Source of the DNA: Bifidobacterium breve
GTDB taxonomy: Bacteria; Actinomycetota; Actinomycetes; Nanopelagicales; Nanopelagicaceae
DNA length: 64,000 bases
Assembly (NCBI GenBank): GCA_945889195.1
Contig: CAMDBB010000002.1
Span: 124,001-188,000 of the forward strand
Direction of reading: 5' to 3'
Part shown: positions 56,099 to 63,627 of the stretch, piece after piece
How positions within the stretch are numbered: position 1 is the stretch's first letter
Layout: each line of letters starts with the position of its first letter
Notes under the pieces: model-generated
What the model was told of the DNA's origin: nothing
What the model saw: only the letters and a program-made list of their open reading frames with translations
Database searches by the model: none
Translations under genes and position numbers: made by a program

Positions 56099-56506
56099 TT
56101 ACTTTACGCAGGCAGCGCAGGTGCCATAGATGGCAAAGTGCGTGACATCGGTCTTAAAGCCGTAGTCATCAGATAAATTCTGAACAAAGTTAGCTGCCAC
56201 ATCAATCGGCGCATCTCCCACTGATCCGCAAGTACCGCAGACAAGGTGCAGATGAGTTAACTCTTCAGCTGCGTGGTAGGTGGCTCCACCGTGGCCTAAG
56301 TGGGTGTGTTGCACAAGACCTACGTTTTCAAGTGTTTCCAAGTTGCGATAGACCGTAGATAAGTTAATTCCAGGATGTGTCTGGCGCACCTTCTCTGCAA
56401 CCTCTTCAGGCGTTGCATGCCCGAGCGAGCGCACAGCAGAAAGCACTAGCTCGCGTTGAGGGGTAAGGCGCAAGCCCTTTTCATGAAGTTCGTGTTTTCC
56501 AGCCAT
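56099..56506 (-). CDS. Fur-family metal-responsive repressor
   Basis: The 135-residue protein has the Fur winged helix (RLTPQRELVLSAVRSLGHATPEEVA; INLSTVYRNLETLENVGLV) and a C-terminal domain with HLHLVCGTCGSV and GTCAACVK, two CxxC pairs for structural zinc, plus His-rich HTHLGHGGATYH. Whether it senses iron, zinc or nickel cannot be decided. TAGACT lies six bases before the ATG. ygfZ and the small membrane genes follow in the same direction. Confidence 0.92.
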   Translation of the reverse strand: MAGKHELHEKGLRLTPQRELVLSAVRSLGHATPEEVAEKVRQTHPGINLSTVYRNLETLENVGLVQHTHLGHGGATYHAAEELTHLHLVCGTCGSVGDAPIDVAANFVQNLSDDYGFKTDVTHFAIYGTCAACVK

Positions 56507-56512
56507 GCCCTA

Positions 56513-56518
56513 AGTCTA
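56513..56518 (-). promoter_or_regulatory. Putative leaderless -10 element of the fur-type gene
   Basis: TAGACT-TAGGGC-ATG on the minus strand. Confidence 0.45.
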
Positions 56519-56532
56519 CTTTCTAATTTGAG

Positions 56533-56979
56533 TTACTTAGACGTGAAACGTAGGCCGAGCAGGTACATCTCGCAGCCCAAGCAGTAGTTAAACGCTGCAT
56601 TGAGGAACGCTGCCGCCAGCGCCATACCCACTGCCACCGTAAAGACCGCGCTAGATCCAGCAACAGCGCCTAAGACGCCAACGAGTGCAAAGCCAAACCC
56701 AACAGCCTGAGCAAACTTAGGTGGGCGCACATCTTCTGTTGGTGCTTCCTTCTTAAGTCTTGGCTTCACTAAAGTCTTGAAGATAAACGCATATGGTGTG
56801 AACTGTGGACCTCGCACTGCGCCAATGAAGAAGACAAGTCCCTGCACCGCCAATAACCAAGTGCTCTGAGTAACCAAAGCAATCGCCAAAACTGTTGTTG
56901 TAATCGCAGCACCAAATCGTGGACCGCGCGCATCGATATAGATCTTTGCAACTTCTGGCTTATTGAGAATCTCAGACAT
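56533..56979 (-). CDS. DUF4395 membrane protein
   Basis: The 148-residue protein has four hydrophobic segments (ITTTVLAIALVTQSTWLLAV; QGLVFFIGAVRG; VGFGFALVGVLGAVAGSSAV; VGMALAAAFLNAAFNYCLGCE) and the FNYCLGCEMYLLG ending, a redox-like CxxC motif typical of DUF4395. The neighbouring thioredoxin-like gene suggests a membrane thiol-redox pair, as seen in other Actinobacteria. TATCCT precedes the ATG by six bases. Confidence 0.86.
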   Translation of the reverse strand: MSEILNKPEVAKIYIDARGPRFGAAITTTVLAIALVTQSTWLLAVQGLVFFIGAVRGPQFTPYAFIFKTLVKPRLKKEAPTEDVRPPKFAQAVGFGFALVGVLGAVAGSSAVFTVAVGMALAAAFLNAAFNYCLGCEMYLLGLRFTSK

Positions 56980-56985
56980 GTGTAA

Positions 56986-56991
56986 AGGATA
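56986..56991 (-). promoter_or_regulatory. Putative leaderless -10 element of the DUF4395 gene
   Basis: TATCCT-TTACAC-ATG on the minus strand. Confidence 0.45.
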
Positions 56992-57035
56992 GGCAAGTAC
57001 CTTGATATGTGCGAGTTGCGAAGTACTTGCAGGAA

Positions 57036-57449
57036 TTATCGAATGGCCTCAAGCGCCTCAAGCACCTGCTCGCGCTTAGGTGTACCTGCAGCACGGCCTA
57101 CTTCAATGCCATCTTTGTTGATAAAGATTGTCGTCGGTGTTGAGCGAATATCTAGCTCTCGTACCAATTCAAGATGAGATTCAGCATCAACCTGAATGTG
57201 CTTCACATCGTTCATCGTCTGCACCATCTGCGACAACAAGGCATGGGTAGCCCGGCACGGAGTACAGAAGGCTGATGAGAACTGCACCATCGTCGCCCGT
57301 GATCCCAGAGATTGCCCCAATACCTGCTCGCTCAAGCGATGGCCTGGAATAGCCTTGTTAGACCTAATCGCGCCTGATTTACGCGTCCACCAGAACCCAT
57401 ATGCCGATGCCAGCACCAGCACAATAAGAAGTGGAAGATAACTTTTCAC
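57036..57449 (-). CDS. Membrane-anchored thioredoxin-like protein
   Basis: From GTG 57449 the 137-residue protein has an N-terminal signal anchor ([18 protein letters not shown]) and a thioredoxin fold with active site [18 protein letters not shown] (CTPC) and the cis-Pro in [12 protein letters not shown]. It probably acts outside the membrane with DUF4395. A TTG at 57467 would add six residues but coincides with the glnR start. Mtb has thiX (Rv0816c) in the same place beside glnR. Confidence 0.9.
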   Translation of the reverse strand: MKSYLPLLIVLVLASAYGFWWTRKSGAIRSNKAIPGHRLSEQVLGQSLGSRATMVQFSSAFCTPCRATHALLSQMVQTMNDVKHIQVDAESHLELVRELDIRSTPTTIFINKDGIEVGRAAGTPKREQVLEALEAIR

Positions 57450-57454
57450 AAGAG

Positions 57455-57461
57455 TATTCTC
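57455..57461. promoter_or_regulatory. Overlapping divergent -10 elements (glnR and thioredoxin gene)
   Basis: Plus strand TATTCT (57455-57460) is six bases before the glnR ATG. Minus strand GAGAAT (57461-57456) is six bases before the thioredoxin GTG. They overlap by five base pairs, the same arrangement as at 33528-33534. Confidence 0.42.
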
Positions 57462-57466
57462 ACACA

Positions 57467-58180
57467 ATGGCCAAGGTGTTGCTACTTACTAATTCGCAAG
57501 GAGCGAGCGCAGAAGTTCTTCCTGCTCTCGGTCTTTTGCAGCACACCTGCAAAGTCGCACCTCTTGAAGCATCTGTTCTTGTAGACACACCAGTCATGGA
57601 TATCGTCTTCGTCGATGCTCGTCGTGATCTACCAACAGCTAAATCACTCACACGCTTACTTTCCACCACAGGCGTTGGTGCGCCCATCATCGCAATTACC
57701 ACAGAAGGCGGCCTCTCTGCATTCACTGCAGATTGGGGCGCAAACGATGTCATCCTCGATACAGCAGGCCCTGCAGAAGTAGATGCACGTATCCGCATCG
57801 CAGTCGGCGCACACATCGCAGCGCTTGAAGCACTTGACCCAACTTCTTCAGAAATCCGCCAAGGCGATGTCGTCATTGATGAAAACACCTACACCGCCAA
57901 GATCAAGGGAACATCACTTGATCTGACCTTTAAAGAGTTTGAATTACTTAAATACTTAGCCCAACACCCAGGCCGCGTCTTCACGCGTGCACAACTACTT
58001 CAAGAAATCTGGGGCTATGACTACTTCGGTGGAACTCGCACAGTCGATGTTCACATCCGTCGCCTCCGCTCAAAGCTCGGCCCTGAATTTGAATCCATCA
58101 TCGGCACGGTGCGCAACGTTGGCTATCGCTTCACCGTTCAAAACGGTGGCAAGGAAACTCCTGTTTCTGAACTCGTTTAA
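57467..58180 (+). CDS. glnR: GlnR-like OmpR-family regulator of nitrogen metabolism
   Basis: The 237-residue protein has an atypical receiver domain ([36 protein letters not shown], with Asp in VDARRDL) and a winged-helix domain ([60 protein letters not shown]). No histidine kinase is adjacent, as for actinobacterial GlnR, and the order thioredoxin-glnR-mshD matches Rv0816c-Rv0819. GlnR activates glnA, amtB and related genes under nitrogen limitation. The ATG at 57467 is probably leaderless. Confidence 0.9.
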   Translation: MAKVLLLTNSQGASAEVLPALGLLQHTCKVAPLEASVLVDTPVMDIVFVDARRDLPTAKSLTRLLSTTGVGAPIIAITTEGGLSAFTADWGANDVILDTAGPAEVDARIRIAVGAHIAALEALDPTSSEIRQGDVVIDENTYTAKIKGTSLDLTFKEFELLKYLAQHPGRVFTRAQLLQEIWGYDYFGGTRTVDVHIRRLRSKLGPEFESIIGTVRNVGYRFTVQNGGKETPVSELV

Positions 58181-58182
58181 CC

Positions 58183-58656
58183 ATGCGCCACATCCTCAAG
58201 CTCTACCGTTCCCTTGAAGAACCAATCCCACACATTCCACAAAACTATCAATTCATTACCTTTGACCCTGAAATTCATGCCGATGCCTGGCTAGAACTCA
58301 ACAACTTCATCTTTGCCCACCACCCTGACCAAGGTAATTGGGTCATGAAAGATCTAGAAAACAGAATGCACGAACCTTGGTTTGATCCACAAGGATTCTT
58401 CCTCTGCGTCCACAACGGCAAGATCGCAGGCTTCTGCTGGACCAAGATCCATCGCGACTTTGTTAACCAAGACCCCATCGGTGAGCTCTATGTCATCGGC
58501 GTAGACCCCAACGAAGCAGGTAAAGGAATTGGCAAAGCAGTCTGCACAGAAGGCCTTATCTACCTCAAAGAAAAGGGCATCAAACAGGCGATGCTCTACG
58601 TAGATGAAGATAACGAATCAGGCAAAGGTCTTTATACGACTCTGGGGTTTGAGTAA
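58183..58656 (+). CDS. mshD: Mycothiol synthase MshD, short single-domain form
   Basis: The 157-residue GNAT protein matches the C-terminal, catalytic half of MshD: NNFIFAHHPDQGNWVMKDLE, HEPWFDPQGFFLCVHNGKI, AGFCWTKIHRDF, GELYVIGVDPNEAGKGIGKA and MLYVDEDNESGKGLYTTLGF. Usual MshD has about 300 residues with two GNAT domains; the N-terminal one is missing and the last strand after LGF (about 15 residues) is cut short by a stop. It acetylates Cys-GlcN-inositol to mycothiol. It ends two bases before the island gene at 58658. Activity of this short form is uncertain. Confidence 0.85.
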   Translation: MRHILKLYRSLEEPIPHIPQNYQFITFDPEIHADAWLELNNFIFAHHPDQGNWVMKDLENRMHEPWFDPQGFFLCVHNGKIAGFCWTKIHRDFVNQDPIGELYVIGVDPNEAGKGIGKAVCTEGLIYLKEKGIKQAMLYVDEDNESGKGLYTTLGFE

Positions 58657-58657
58657 G

Positions 58658-58972
58658 TTAAAAGAAATCTAAGTCTTTTATTGCCTTATCGTCTACATAC
58701 AGATCGCCTGAGGGTTTTCCAAGAAAAAGTAGATGATATTTAAGTCCCCAGGCTGAGAGTTGCTCCCTTGTAAGTGATTCCCATTTAGCTTTTGCGATTT
58801 CAGCATCATTACCACTTGACCCCATGCCCCGGGCCGTGTAAATAATTATGTAATCTCCTTGATCAAAAAGATTGTTTACTCTCTGGATGCGATCGACAAA
58901 GGGTACTGCCTTTGAATAATCCCCTTGCGTATTTGTACACAGTGTTCCATCTATATCAAAAACGTAATTCAA
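58658..58972 (-). CDS. Small HAD-family phosphatase
   Basis: The 104-residue protein begins YVFDIDGTLCTNTQGDYSKA (DxDGT nucleophile motif), then YIIIYTARGMG (Thr motif II), a Lys in FLGKPSGDLYVDDKAIKDLD (motif III/IV). It is a minimal HAD phosphatase without a cap domain, of the kind found in capsule and sugar-nucleotide clusters. It would dephosphorylate a sugar phosphate, by analogy with GmhB. It is the last gene of the coupled island operon, with a four-base overlap to the epimerase. Confidence 0.85.
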   Translation of the reverse strand: MNYVFDIDGTLCTNTQGDYSKAVPFVDRIQRVNNLFDQGDYIIIYTARGMGSSGNDAEIAKAKWESLTREQLSAWGLKYHLLFLGKPSGDLYVDDKAIKDLDFF

Positions 58973-59796
58973 GGCTTATTCTCAATTTCTAACTTACTCT
59001 TGTATTCCAAGACTCCTGCCTCGAACGAGTATTTAGGTCTCCAGCCTGGCATCCATCTCTCCGCATTTCCACACGTATAAAACTGATAACCCTCTGGAAC
59101 CAAACTTGCCTCTGCATAAGAGTACTTCAGACCAAAAATATCAAGTTTATCTTCAAAACTATGAGCAACGCCTGTGCTCACTTCATAATACTTACCTTTT
59201 AGCTTGTCGTATTTCGAGTATGCATATCTGTTTGCAGAAACAACATCTTCAATATAAATAAAGTCTCGCAGGGGGCTTCCAGGAAATAACTTGATCTCCT
59301 TATCATTCCCACTCATTATGAAGGCTTGATATAGGAAGGAAGCCATTCTCCCTTTCGCCTGCTCACCCGGACCGTAAACGTTAAAGTATCTCAACGCTAT
59401 ACCGCCGCAATTGATGACGTAGTCTTCTGCGACATACTTGCTCCAGCCATATAAATTTGATGGGTAAAGTCCACTTTCGCCATAATTCGCAGCAGAGCTG
59501 GAATAAATGAGTTTCCGATTGTTTGTGGTGCACCAATCGGTTATCACTTTTGTTGACTCGTAATTTCGCGTCATCATGTATTGGACGTCTTGTTCTAATG
59601 TGTCCGAGCATGCCCCAACGTGGAACACTGCTTGAGGATCCAAAGAATCTAAAGTCAAATTTAGCGTCTGTTTCCAATCGATAGAATCAAAATACTCATC
59701 ATCAATTCCGATAACGCGCAATCCTTCATCACTCAAATCCGAAAGAAGGCGCTTCCCAACAAATCCTGAGGAGCCAGTTACCAAAAGGTTGTTCAA
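58969..59796 (-). CDS. NDP-sugar epimerase/dehydratase, HldD (heptose 6-epimerase)-like
   Basis: The 275-residue extended SDR shows NNLLVTGSSGFVGKRLLSDL (Rossmann), LIYSSSAANYGESG, LYPSNLYGWSKYVAEDYV (YxxxK) and ALRYFNVYGPGE, and DFIYIEDVVSANRYAY. The SSAANYG / YGWSK pattern resembles ADP-L-glycero-D-manno-heptose 6-epimerase. It may epimerise or otherwise remodel an activated heptose. Four-base overlaps on both sides indicate coupling with the kinase and the HAD gene. Confidence 0.82.
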   Translation of the reverse strand: MNNLLVTGSSGFVGKRLLSDLSDEGLRVIGIDDEYFDSIDWKQTLNLTLDSLDPQAVFHVGACSDTLEQDVQYMMTRNYESTKVITDWCTTNNRKLIYSSSAANYGESGLYPSNLYGWSKYVAEDYVINCGGIALRYFNVYGPGEQAKGRMASFLYQAFIMSGNDKEIKLFPGSPLRDFIYIEDVVSANRYAYSKYDKLKGKYYEVSTGVAHSFEDKLDIFGLKYSYAEASLVPEGYQFYTCGNAERWMPGWRPKYSFEAGVLEYKSKLEIENKP

Positions 59797-60521
59797 ATCA
59801 CACCTACTCCACGAGTTCTTACAACTCTGGATGCGGCGTAATTTGCTGCAAGAATACTTTCCTCTATTTTTGAGCTCTTCAAGAACTCTGCAACAAGAGC
59901 CGCCATAAAGCTATCTCCAGCTCCCGAGGTATCTCGAATCTCGAATTTTTCCACAGGGTAGTTTCTCCCCTGAAAATCGCATCCATCCGGCCCTCGGGTG
60001 TGAATTATTTTCTGACTAAGAATTTCCGACAAATGACTCTTAGAGTTCCTATACTCGAAATCGTTGATTTTTATATATGATGCTTTTTCTGCCCAAGGTC
60101 CAAGGATTTTTTTTGTATCTAAAAATACCATTGGGTGTGAATTGCAAATAAACTCGATATCAGATTCCATTAAATATCCCTTGTTGTAATCCGAAATAAC
60201 AATCACGTCCGAACCTAACTCAAGTTGTCGGATATCAAATCTGGCAATATCATGAGGTGTATCCACCCTGAAAAACATGTGGTTGCTTCCATCATGCATA
60301 TACCTTCTTTTAACAATTTCATTCCAATTCTTGTTTGTTATCAGACTTGTTGATATCGAACGTGCTTCAATATTTCGTTGAACATTCGCTGCCATTCCAG
60401 GATTAGTTTCGACGTGTATCTCCTGCAAAACCGGAACCGGAAGATCGGGTGCCAAGCGAATCGCGTCACAATATACGAAAACATCAAGACAGCTTTCTCC
60501 GATAACTGTAACCTGAGACAT
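59793..60521 (-). CDS. PfkB-family sugar kinase, HldE/RfaE domain I-like
   Basis: The 242-residue kinase shows SQVTVIGESCLDVFVYCDAI, APDLPVPVLQEIHVE, PGMAANVQRNI, FFRVDTPHDI, VIVISDYNKGYL and IRDTSGAGDSFMAALVAEFL (GAGD catalytic Asp). The APDLPVPV and SDYNKG blocks match heptose-7-phosphate kinase (HldA/HldE N-terminal domain). It is shorter than usual, about 310. It would phosphorylate C1 of a phosphorylated heptose or similar sugar. Gene is downstream of the ThDP enzyme with no gap. Confidence 0.82.
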   Translation of the reverse strand: MSQVTVIGESCLDVFVYCDAIRLAPDLPVPVLQEIHVETNPGMAANVQRNIEARSISTSLITNKNWNEIVKRRYMHDGSNHMFFRVDTPHDIARFDIRQLELGSDVIVISDYNKGYLMESDIEFICNSHPMVFLDTKKILGPWAEKASYIKINDFEYRNSKSHLSEILSQKIIHTRGPDGCDFQGRNYPVEKFEIRDTSGAGDSFMAALVAEFLKSSKIEESILAANYAASRVVRTRGVGVI

Positions 60522-61724
60522 TTAGTAGAGCGATTTTCTCTCAACGATTATTGCTGGGCGTTCGCTTGCAACGGCTTCTCTAAAGGCTTCGAGGAGTTCT
60601 TCGCCATTTTGAGGATCTGTAACAGGAAAGCTAACGGCTTCCCTTAAAACATTAGTAAAGTCCTGTGAATGAGTAATCCCTGAATAGAATGGGCCTCCAT
60701 CGGCAGTTACTGCTCGGATAATCACCGGTACTTTGTACTCACCGTGAGAAATTCTCTCAATTTTGTCAATATGATTGACAATTGCATCCATGGCAACCAT
60801 CATAAAATCATGACGTTCAAAGTAAAGTACTGGTAGAAATCCTTCGAAGGCCATGCCAATAGCTAGCCCAGCCATTAAGTTTTCAGCAACTGGTGTTTCA
60901 AGTTTTTGGTCAGTAGGTACTTCTTTTAACGTACCCATGGCATCACCGCGAGCTACGTTATAGCCAATAAATATTGCCCCCAGATCGCCGAGCTCCTTCA
61001 TGGCAGCATTCGCCGCATCCTTATAGGTGCCTCGATAGCTTTCTGATTCTAGATTTTTTCTCTTTTCGACTTGAGGGAGGGAGGGAAAATACTCTTCGTC
61101 TGACTTTTTTACCGCCTTAGAGAGGTCAATCATTCCTGGCTTGCGGGCATGAGGATAGGTAATCTCATATTTGTACTTCAATACAGATTGGGAGTTCCAT
61201 TTGTAGTCCCCGGTCTTCCCCCATCGTTCTGAATTGCTGGCTTCAACTGACCGGTCGTTATTTTCAATCACAAAAGTGCAAGGAAGTTCAAAACCGTCCA
61301 CATATCTAATCGCCTCGTAGAGATGTCCGTTATCTTCTGTTCCATCACCTACAAAACACCAAACTTTTTGCTTTGACCCTTTGCGCTTAAGTGCCCAGGC
61401 AATTCCAGCAGCGATGGCAGGAGTGCCGCCAATAATCGCGGAGCAGAAGAAATTTCTTTCACGGTCGTAAATGAACATGCTGCGGCCATTTAGAATTCGA
61501 TCTTCGATTACCTCTGGTGGGATTCCATGAAGAAGTGCGTGATAATGACTCCTGTGATTTGAAATTACATAGTCGCCCTCATTAATATCCTCAAAAATGG
61601 AGATGAGTTCTTTTTCATTTCCTCCAGACAAATGGAATAGAAATGGAAGTTTGTTGTCCAGATATAGATCACCAATTCGATCCTCAAACGCGATGAGTTC
61701 GTTCTCAGTCCATTGCTTTCTCAT
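60522..61724 (-). CDS. Fused ThDP-dependent E1-like enzyme (alpha + beta domains, no C-terminal domain)
   Basis: The 400-residue protein joins an E1-alpha-like pyrophosphate domain and an E1-beta-like pyrimidine domain. The ThDP/Mg motif GDG (126-128) is followed 28 residues later by NN (155-156); the beta part carries TPVAENLMAGLAIGMA with the cofactor Glu near 281. It ends at IIVERKSLY, where E1-beta would continue into its C-terminal swivel domain, absent here. No lipoyl E2 partner is encoded. It resembles E1-like enzymes used in sugar biosynthesis more than pyruvate dehydrogenase. It may transfer an acyl group to, or decarboxylate, a sugar precursor; substrate unknown. Confidence 0.8.
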   Translation of the reverse strand: MRKQWTENELIAFEDRIGDLYLDNKLPFLFHLSGGNEKELISIFEDINEGDYVISNHRSHYHALLHGIPPEVIEDRILNGRSMFIYDRERNFFCSAIIGGTPAIAAGIAWALKRKGSKQKVWCFVGDGTEDNGHLYEAIRYVDGFELPCTFVIENNDRSVEASNSERWGKTGDYKWNSQSVLKYKYEITYPHARKPGMIDLSKAVKKSDEEYFPSLPQVEKRKNLESESYRGTYKDAANAAMKELGDLGAIFIGYNVARGDAMGTLKEVPTDQKLETPVAENLMAGLAIGMAFEGFLPVLYFERHDFMMVAMDAIVNHIDKIERISHGEYKVPVIIRAVTADGGPFYSGITHSQDFTNVLREAVSFPVTDPQNGEELLEAFREAVASERPAIIVERKSLY

Positions 61725-62740
61725 TTGTCTTCCTTTGAGATACTAATCATTATTCTTCCGGCATCTCCGGACAATAAAAGTTCAAATGCAAAATTTACCT
61801 CAGTCAAACTAAATCTGTGGGTAACCAATTTTTCAACTGATATCAAGCCTAACCGAAACAATTCCAAATATCTTGGAATATCCTGATGAGGGCTAGTGGA
61901 GCCGCCTTGACTGGCTTTGATAGCAAGTCCAGCTCCGTTGAAAAAAGCTAGCGCATCAGGGATAACAATTTCCTGACCCGGCTTTGGTTGTCCTAGCAAG
62001 ATTATGCGCCCACGATTGCTTAACGCCCCAAAAGATTTTGAAATTACTTCTACGTTGCCAGTTGTATCCACAATTAGGTCTATTTTGTTCGGAATCTCTG
62101 AGATATCACTGAAAAAGAAGTTGGCTCCTTGGTTTAGGCATATTTCTTTTTTTGATTCAGTCCTATCAACTGCATAGATTTCTCCGGCTCCCGCAAGTCT
62201 GGCTGCTGCCAATACATTTAGCCCCACGCCACCACATCCAACTACTGCAACTCGCTCCCCAAACTTCAAATCTGATTCATTGTCGATAACTCCAAGAGCT
62301 GTGGTCAATGAACATCCAAGTAATGCTGCAAATTCAGGATCTGTATCCTGTGGCACAACTGTCAACCTGTTTTCAGAAACAATAGATTTTTCAGTTAACG
62401 TATTCACCTTTCCACTCGAAAATAGTTTGCCATTCATTTTGTATTTTGGGAATTCAGCTTCGATCCCTAGCCCTGGGCGCCAATGCATAACTACTTTGTC
62501 GCCTGGCTTTACCAGGGTTACACCTGGCCCTATTTCTTCAACAATTCCACATCCCTCGTGCCCCATTAGATGTGGCAGAAATTTGCCATTTCCTTTGTGT
62601 CCGGATATCTCATGTAGTTGTGATCCGCATATTCCACTTACTAGAACTCGGACAAGTACCTGTCCAACAGACAGCTCTCCCACTTCCACTTCAGAGAGTA
62701 ATAAAGGTTTGTTTAATTCAACCAAGACTGCAGACTTCAC
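61721..62740 (-). CDS. Zinc-type alcohol/polyol dehydrogenase (MDR family)
   Basis: The start is GTG 62740, six bases after GAGGAG inside the cupin 3' end. The 339-residue MDR enzyme shows VSGICGSQLHEISGHKGNG, PHLMGHEGCGIVEEIG (catalytic zinc Cys and His), VVGCGGVGLNVLAAARLAG (NAD fold) with Asp in YAVDRTES, and GRIILLGQPKPG. The structural-zinc Cys loop is absent. It would oxidise or reduce a hydroxyl of a sugar or polyol in this pathway. It overlaps the ThDP enzyme gene by four bases. Confidence 0.87.
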   Translation of the reverse strand: MKSAVLVELNKPLLLSEVEVGELSVGQVLVRVLVSGICGSQLHEISGHKGNGKFLPHLMGHEGCGIVEEIGPGVTLVKPGDKVVMHWRPGLGIEAEFPKYKMNGKLFSSGKVNTLTEKSIVSENRLTVVPQDTDPEFAALLGCSLTTALGVIDNESDLKFGERVAVVGCGGVGLNVLAAARLAGAGEIYAVDRTESKKEICLNQGANFFFSDISEIPNKIDLIVDTTGNVEVISKSFGALSNRGRIILLGQPKPGQEIVIPDALAFFNGAGLAIKASQGGSTSPHQDIPRYLELFRLGLISVEKLVTHRFSLTEVNFAFELLLSGDAGRIMISISKEDK

Positions 62741-62741
62741 A

Positions 62742-63110
62742 TTAATCTCCTCTAACGACTCTGTAGCTGTCTTCTTCCAGATGTTGGGTGGAAAACTCAA
62801 ATAAATCTGATTCTTCCAGCGCAATCATTTGGTGTCTTAGTCCAATCGGAACGTGAAAAATCTGGCCTGGGCTCAGTATCAATTCATCCGCAGTGCTAAT
62901 GTCATCAGTGAATGAGAAAAGAATTTTCATCATTCCAGATTGAAGATAGAATGTTTCCGTTTTCAGTTTATGAAAATGATATGAACAGCGTTTTCCATCT
63001 TGAAAATGAAGAATCTTTCCACAATACAAATCATTGTTGACTATCCATTCTTCATGGCCCCAACCTTTAGCATGGATACTCGATTCAATTAACGGAGCCA
63101 TATCAATCAC
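62742..63110 (-). CDS. Cupin domain protein
   Basis: The 122-residue protein has a single cupin barrel: KGWGHEEWIVNNDLYCGKIL, CSYHFHKLKTETFYLQSGMM (cupin motif 1 with HxH and Glu) and LILSPGQIFHVPIGLRHQMI (motif 2 with His). It resembles phosphomannose isomerase C-terminal-like sugar cupins. A metal-dependent isomerase or binding role is likely. It overlaps the nucleotidyltransferase gene by four bases and ends one base before the dehydrogenase start. Confidence 0.85.
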   Translation of the reverse strand: MIDMAPLIESSIHAKGWGHEEWIVNNDLYCGKILHFQDGKRCSYHFHKLKTETFYLQSGMMKILFSFTDDISTADELILSPGQIFHVPIGLRHQMIALEESDLFEFSTQHLEEDSYRVVRGD

Positions 63111-63508
63111 CCTGACACAATTTTGGAAATGGACATATTCTCAATTAGCGCAGTTGATGAATACCCCTTCAAGGTTTCAAAGATTTTGACTTCGCACAAA
63201 TCGTAACCCGCGACTTCTTCTGGTTTATAGTCGCCACCTTTTACAATTAGATCCGGTCCAATAGACTTAATCAAATCGTAGGGTGTGTCTTCTTCAAAAA
63301 TGAATACCTGGTTCACATACTTAATTGATTCTAGAATTGCCAAACGATTTCTTTCATTGTTAAAAGGCCGAGTTGGCCCCTTCAATCGACGTACACTTTC
63401 ATCACTGTTGAGGCCAACAAAAACTTCACCTAACGTTGAACAATACTTCAGAAGTTCCACATGCCCGACATGTAAGACATCAAAACAGCCATTAGTAAAA
63501 ACCTTCAC
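63107..63508 (-). CDS. Sugar-phosphate nucleotidyltransferase, HldC/RfaE domain II-like
   Basis: The 133-residue protein starts MKVFTNGCFDVLHVGHVELL (HxGH nucleotide motif), then VGLNSDESVRRLKGPTRPFN and VKGGDYKPEEVAGYDLCEVK, ending LKGYSSTALIENM. The KGGDYKPE block is that of the RfaE adenylyltransferase domain. It would activate heptose-1-phosphate or a related sugar phosphate with ATP or CTP. GTG 63508 is preferred over GTG 63511, as it stands six bases after TACAAT. It is the first gene of the coupled seven-gene operon. Confidence 0.86.
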   Translation of the reverse strand: MKVFTNGCFDVLHVGHVELLKYCSTLGEVFVGLNSDESVRRLKGPTRPFNNERNRLAILESIKYVNQVFIFEEDTPYDLIKSIGPDLIVKGGDYKPEEVAGYDLCEVKIFETLKGYSSTALIENMSISKIVSG

Positions 63509-63514
63509 CACCTG

Positions 63515-63542
63515 ATTGTAGTGGTTTTATGGTTTGGGTAAA
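63515..63542 (-). promoter_or_regulatory. Promoter of the sugar-nucleotide operon
   Basis: On the minus strand TACAAT (63520-63515) lies six bases before the GTG at 63508, and TTTACC lies 16 bases further upstream, acceptable -10/-35 pairing. The transcript would be leaderless. Confidence 0.5.
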
Positions 63543-63565
63543 GACTCAGTGGAGAAACACCCCCA

Positions 63566-63579
63566 ATGAGTTAACTCAT
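63566..63579. promoter_or_regulatory. Perfect 14-bp palindrome, possible operator
   Basis: ATGAGTTAACTCAT is exactly self-complementary and lies in the 116-base divergent region between the operon and the glycosyltransferase-like gene. It could bind a dimeric regulator controlling both. Confidence 0.45.
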
Positions 63580-63615
63580 CATGACATGGTGGGCTGTTCA
63601 GCCTGCCTGTTCGGA

Positions 63616-63621
63616 TACAGT
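63616..63621 (+). promoter_or_regulatory. Putative leaderless -10 element of the divergent glycosyltransferase-like gene
   Basis: TACAGT, six bases (AATTCC), then ATG at 63628. Confidence 0.45.
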
Positions 63622-63627
63622 AATTCC

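Noticed and set aside
62280-62804. 174-codon open frame on the plus strand across the dehydrogenase and cupin
   Set aside because: Composition is Ser/Thr/Pro-rich antisense shadow of the dehydrogenase, with no motifs or start signals.
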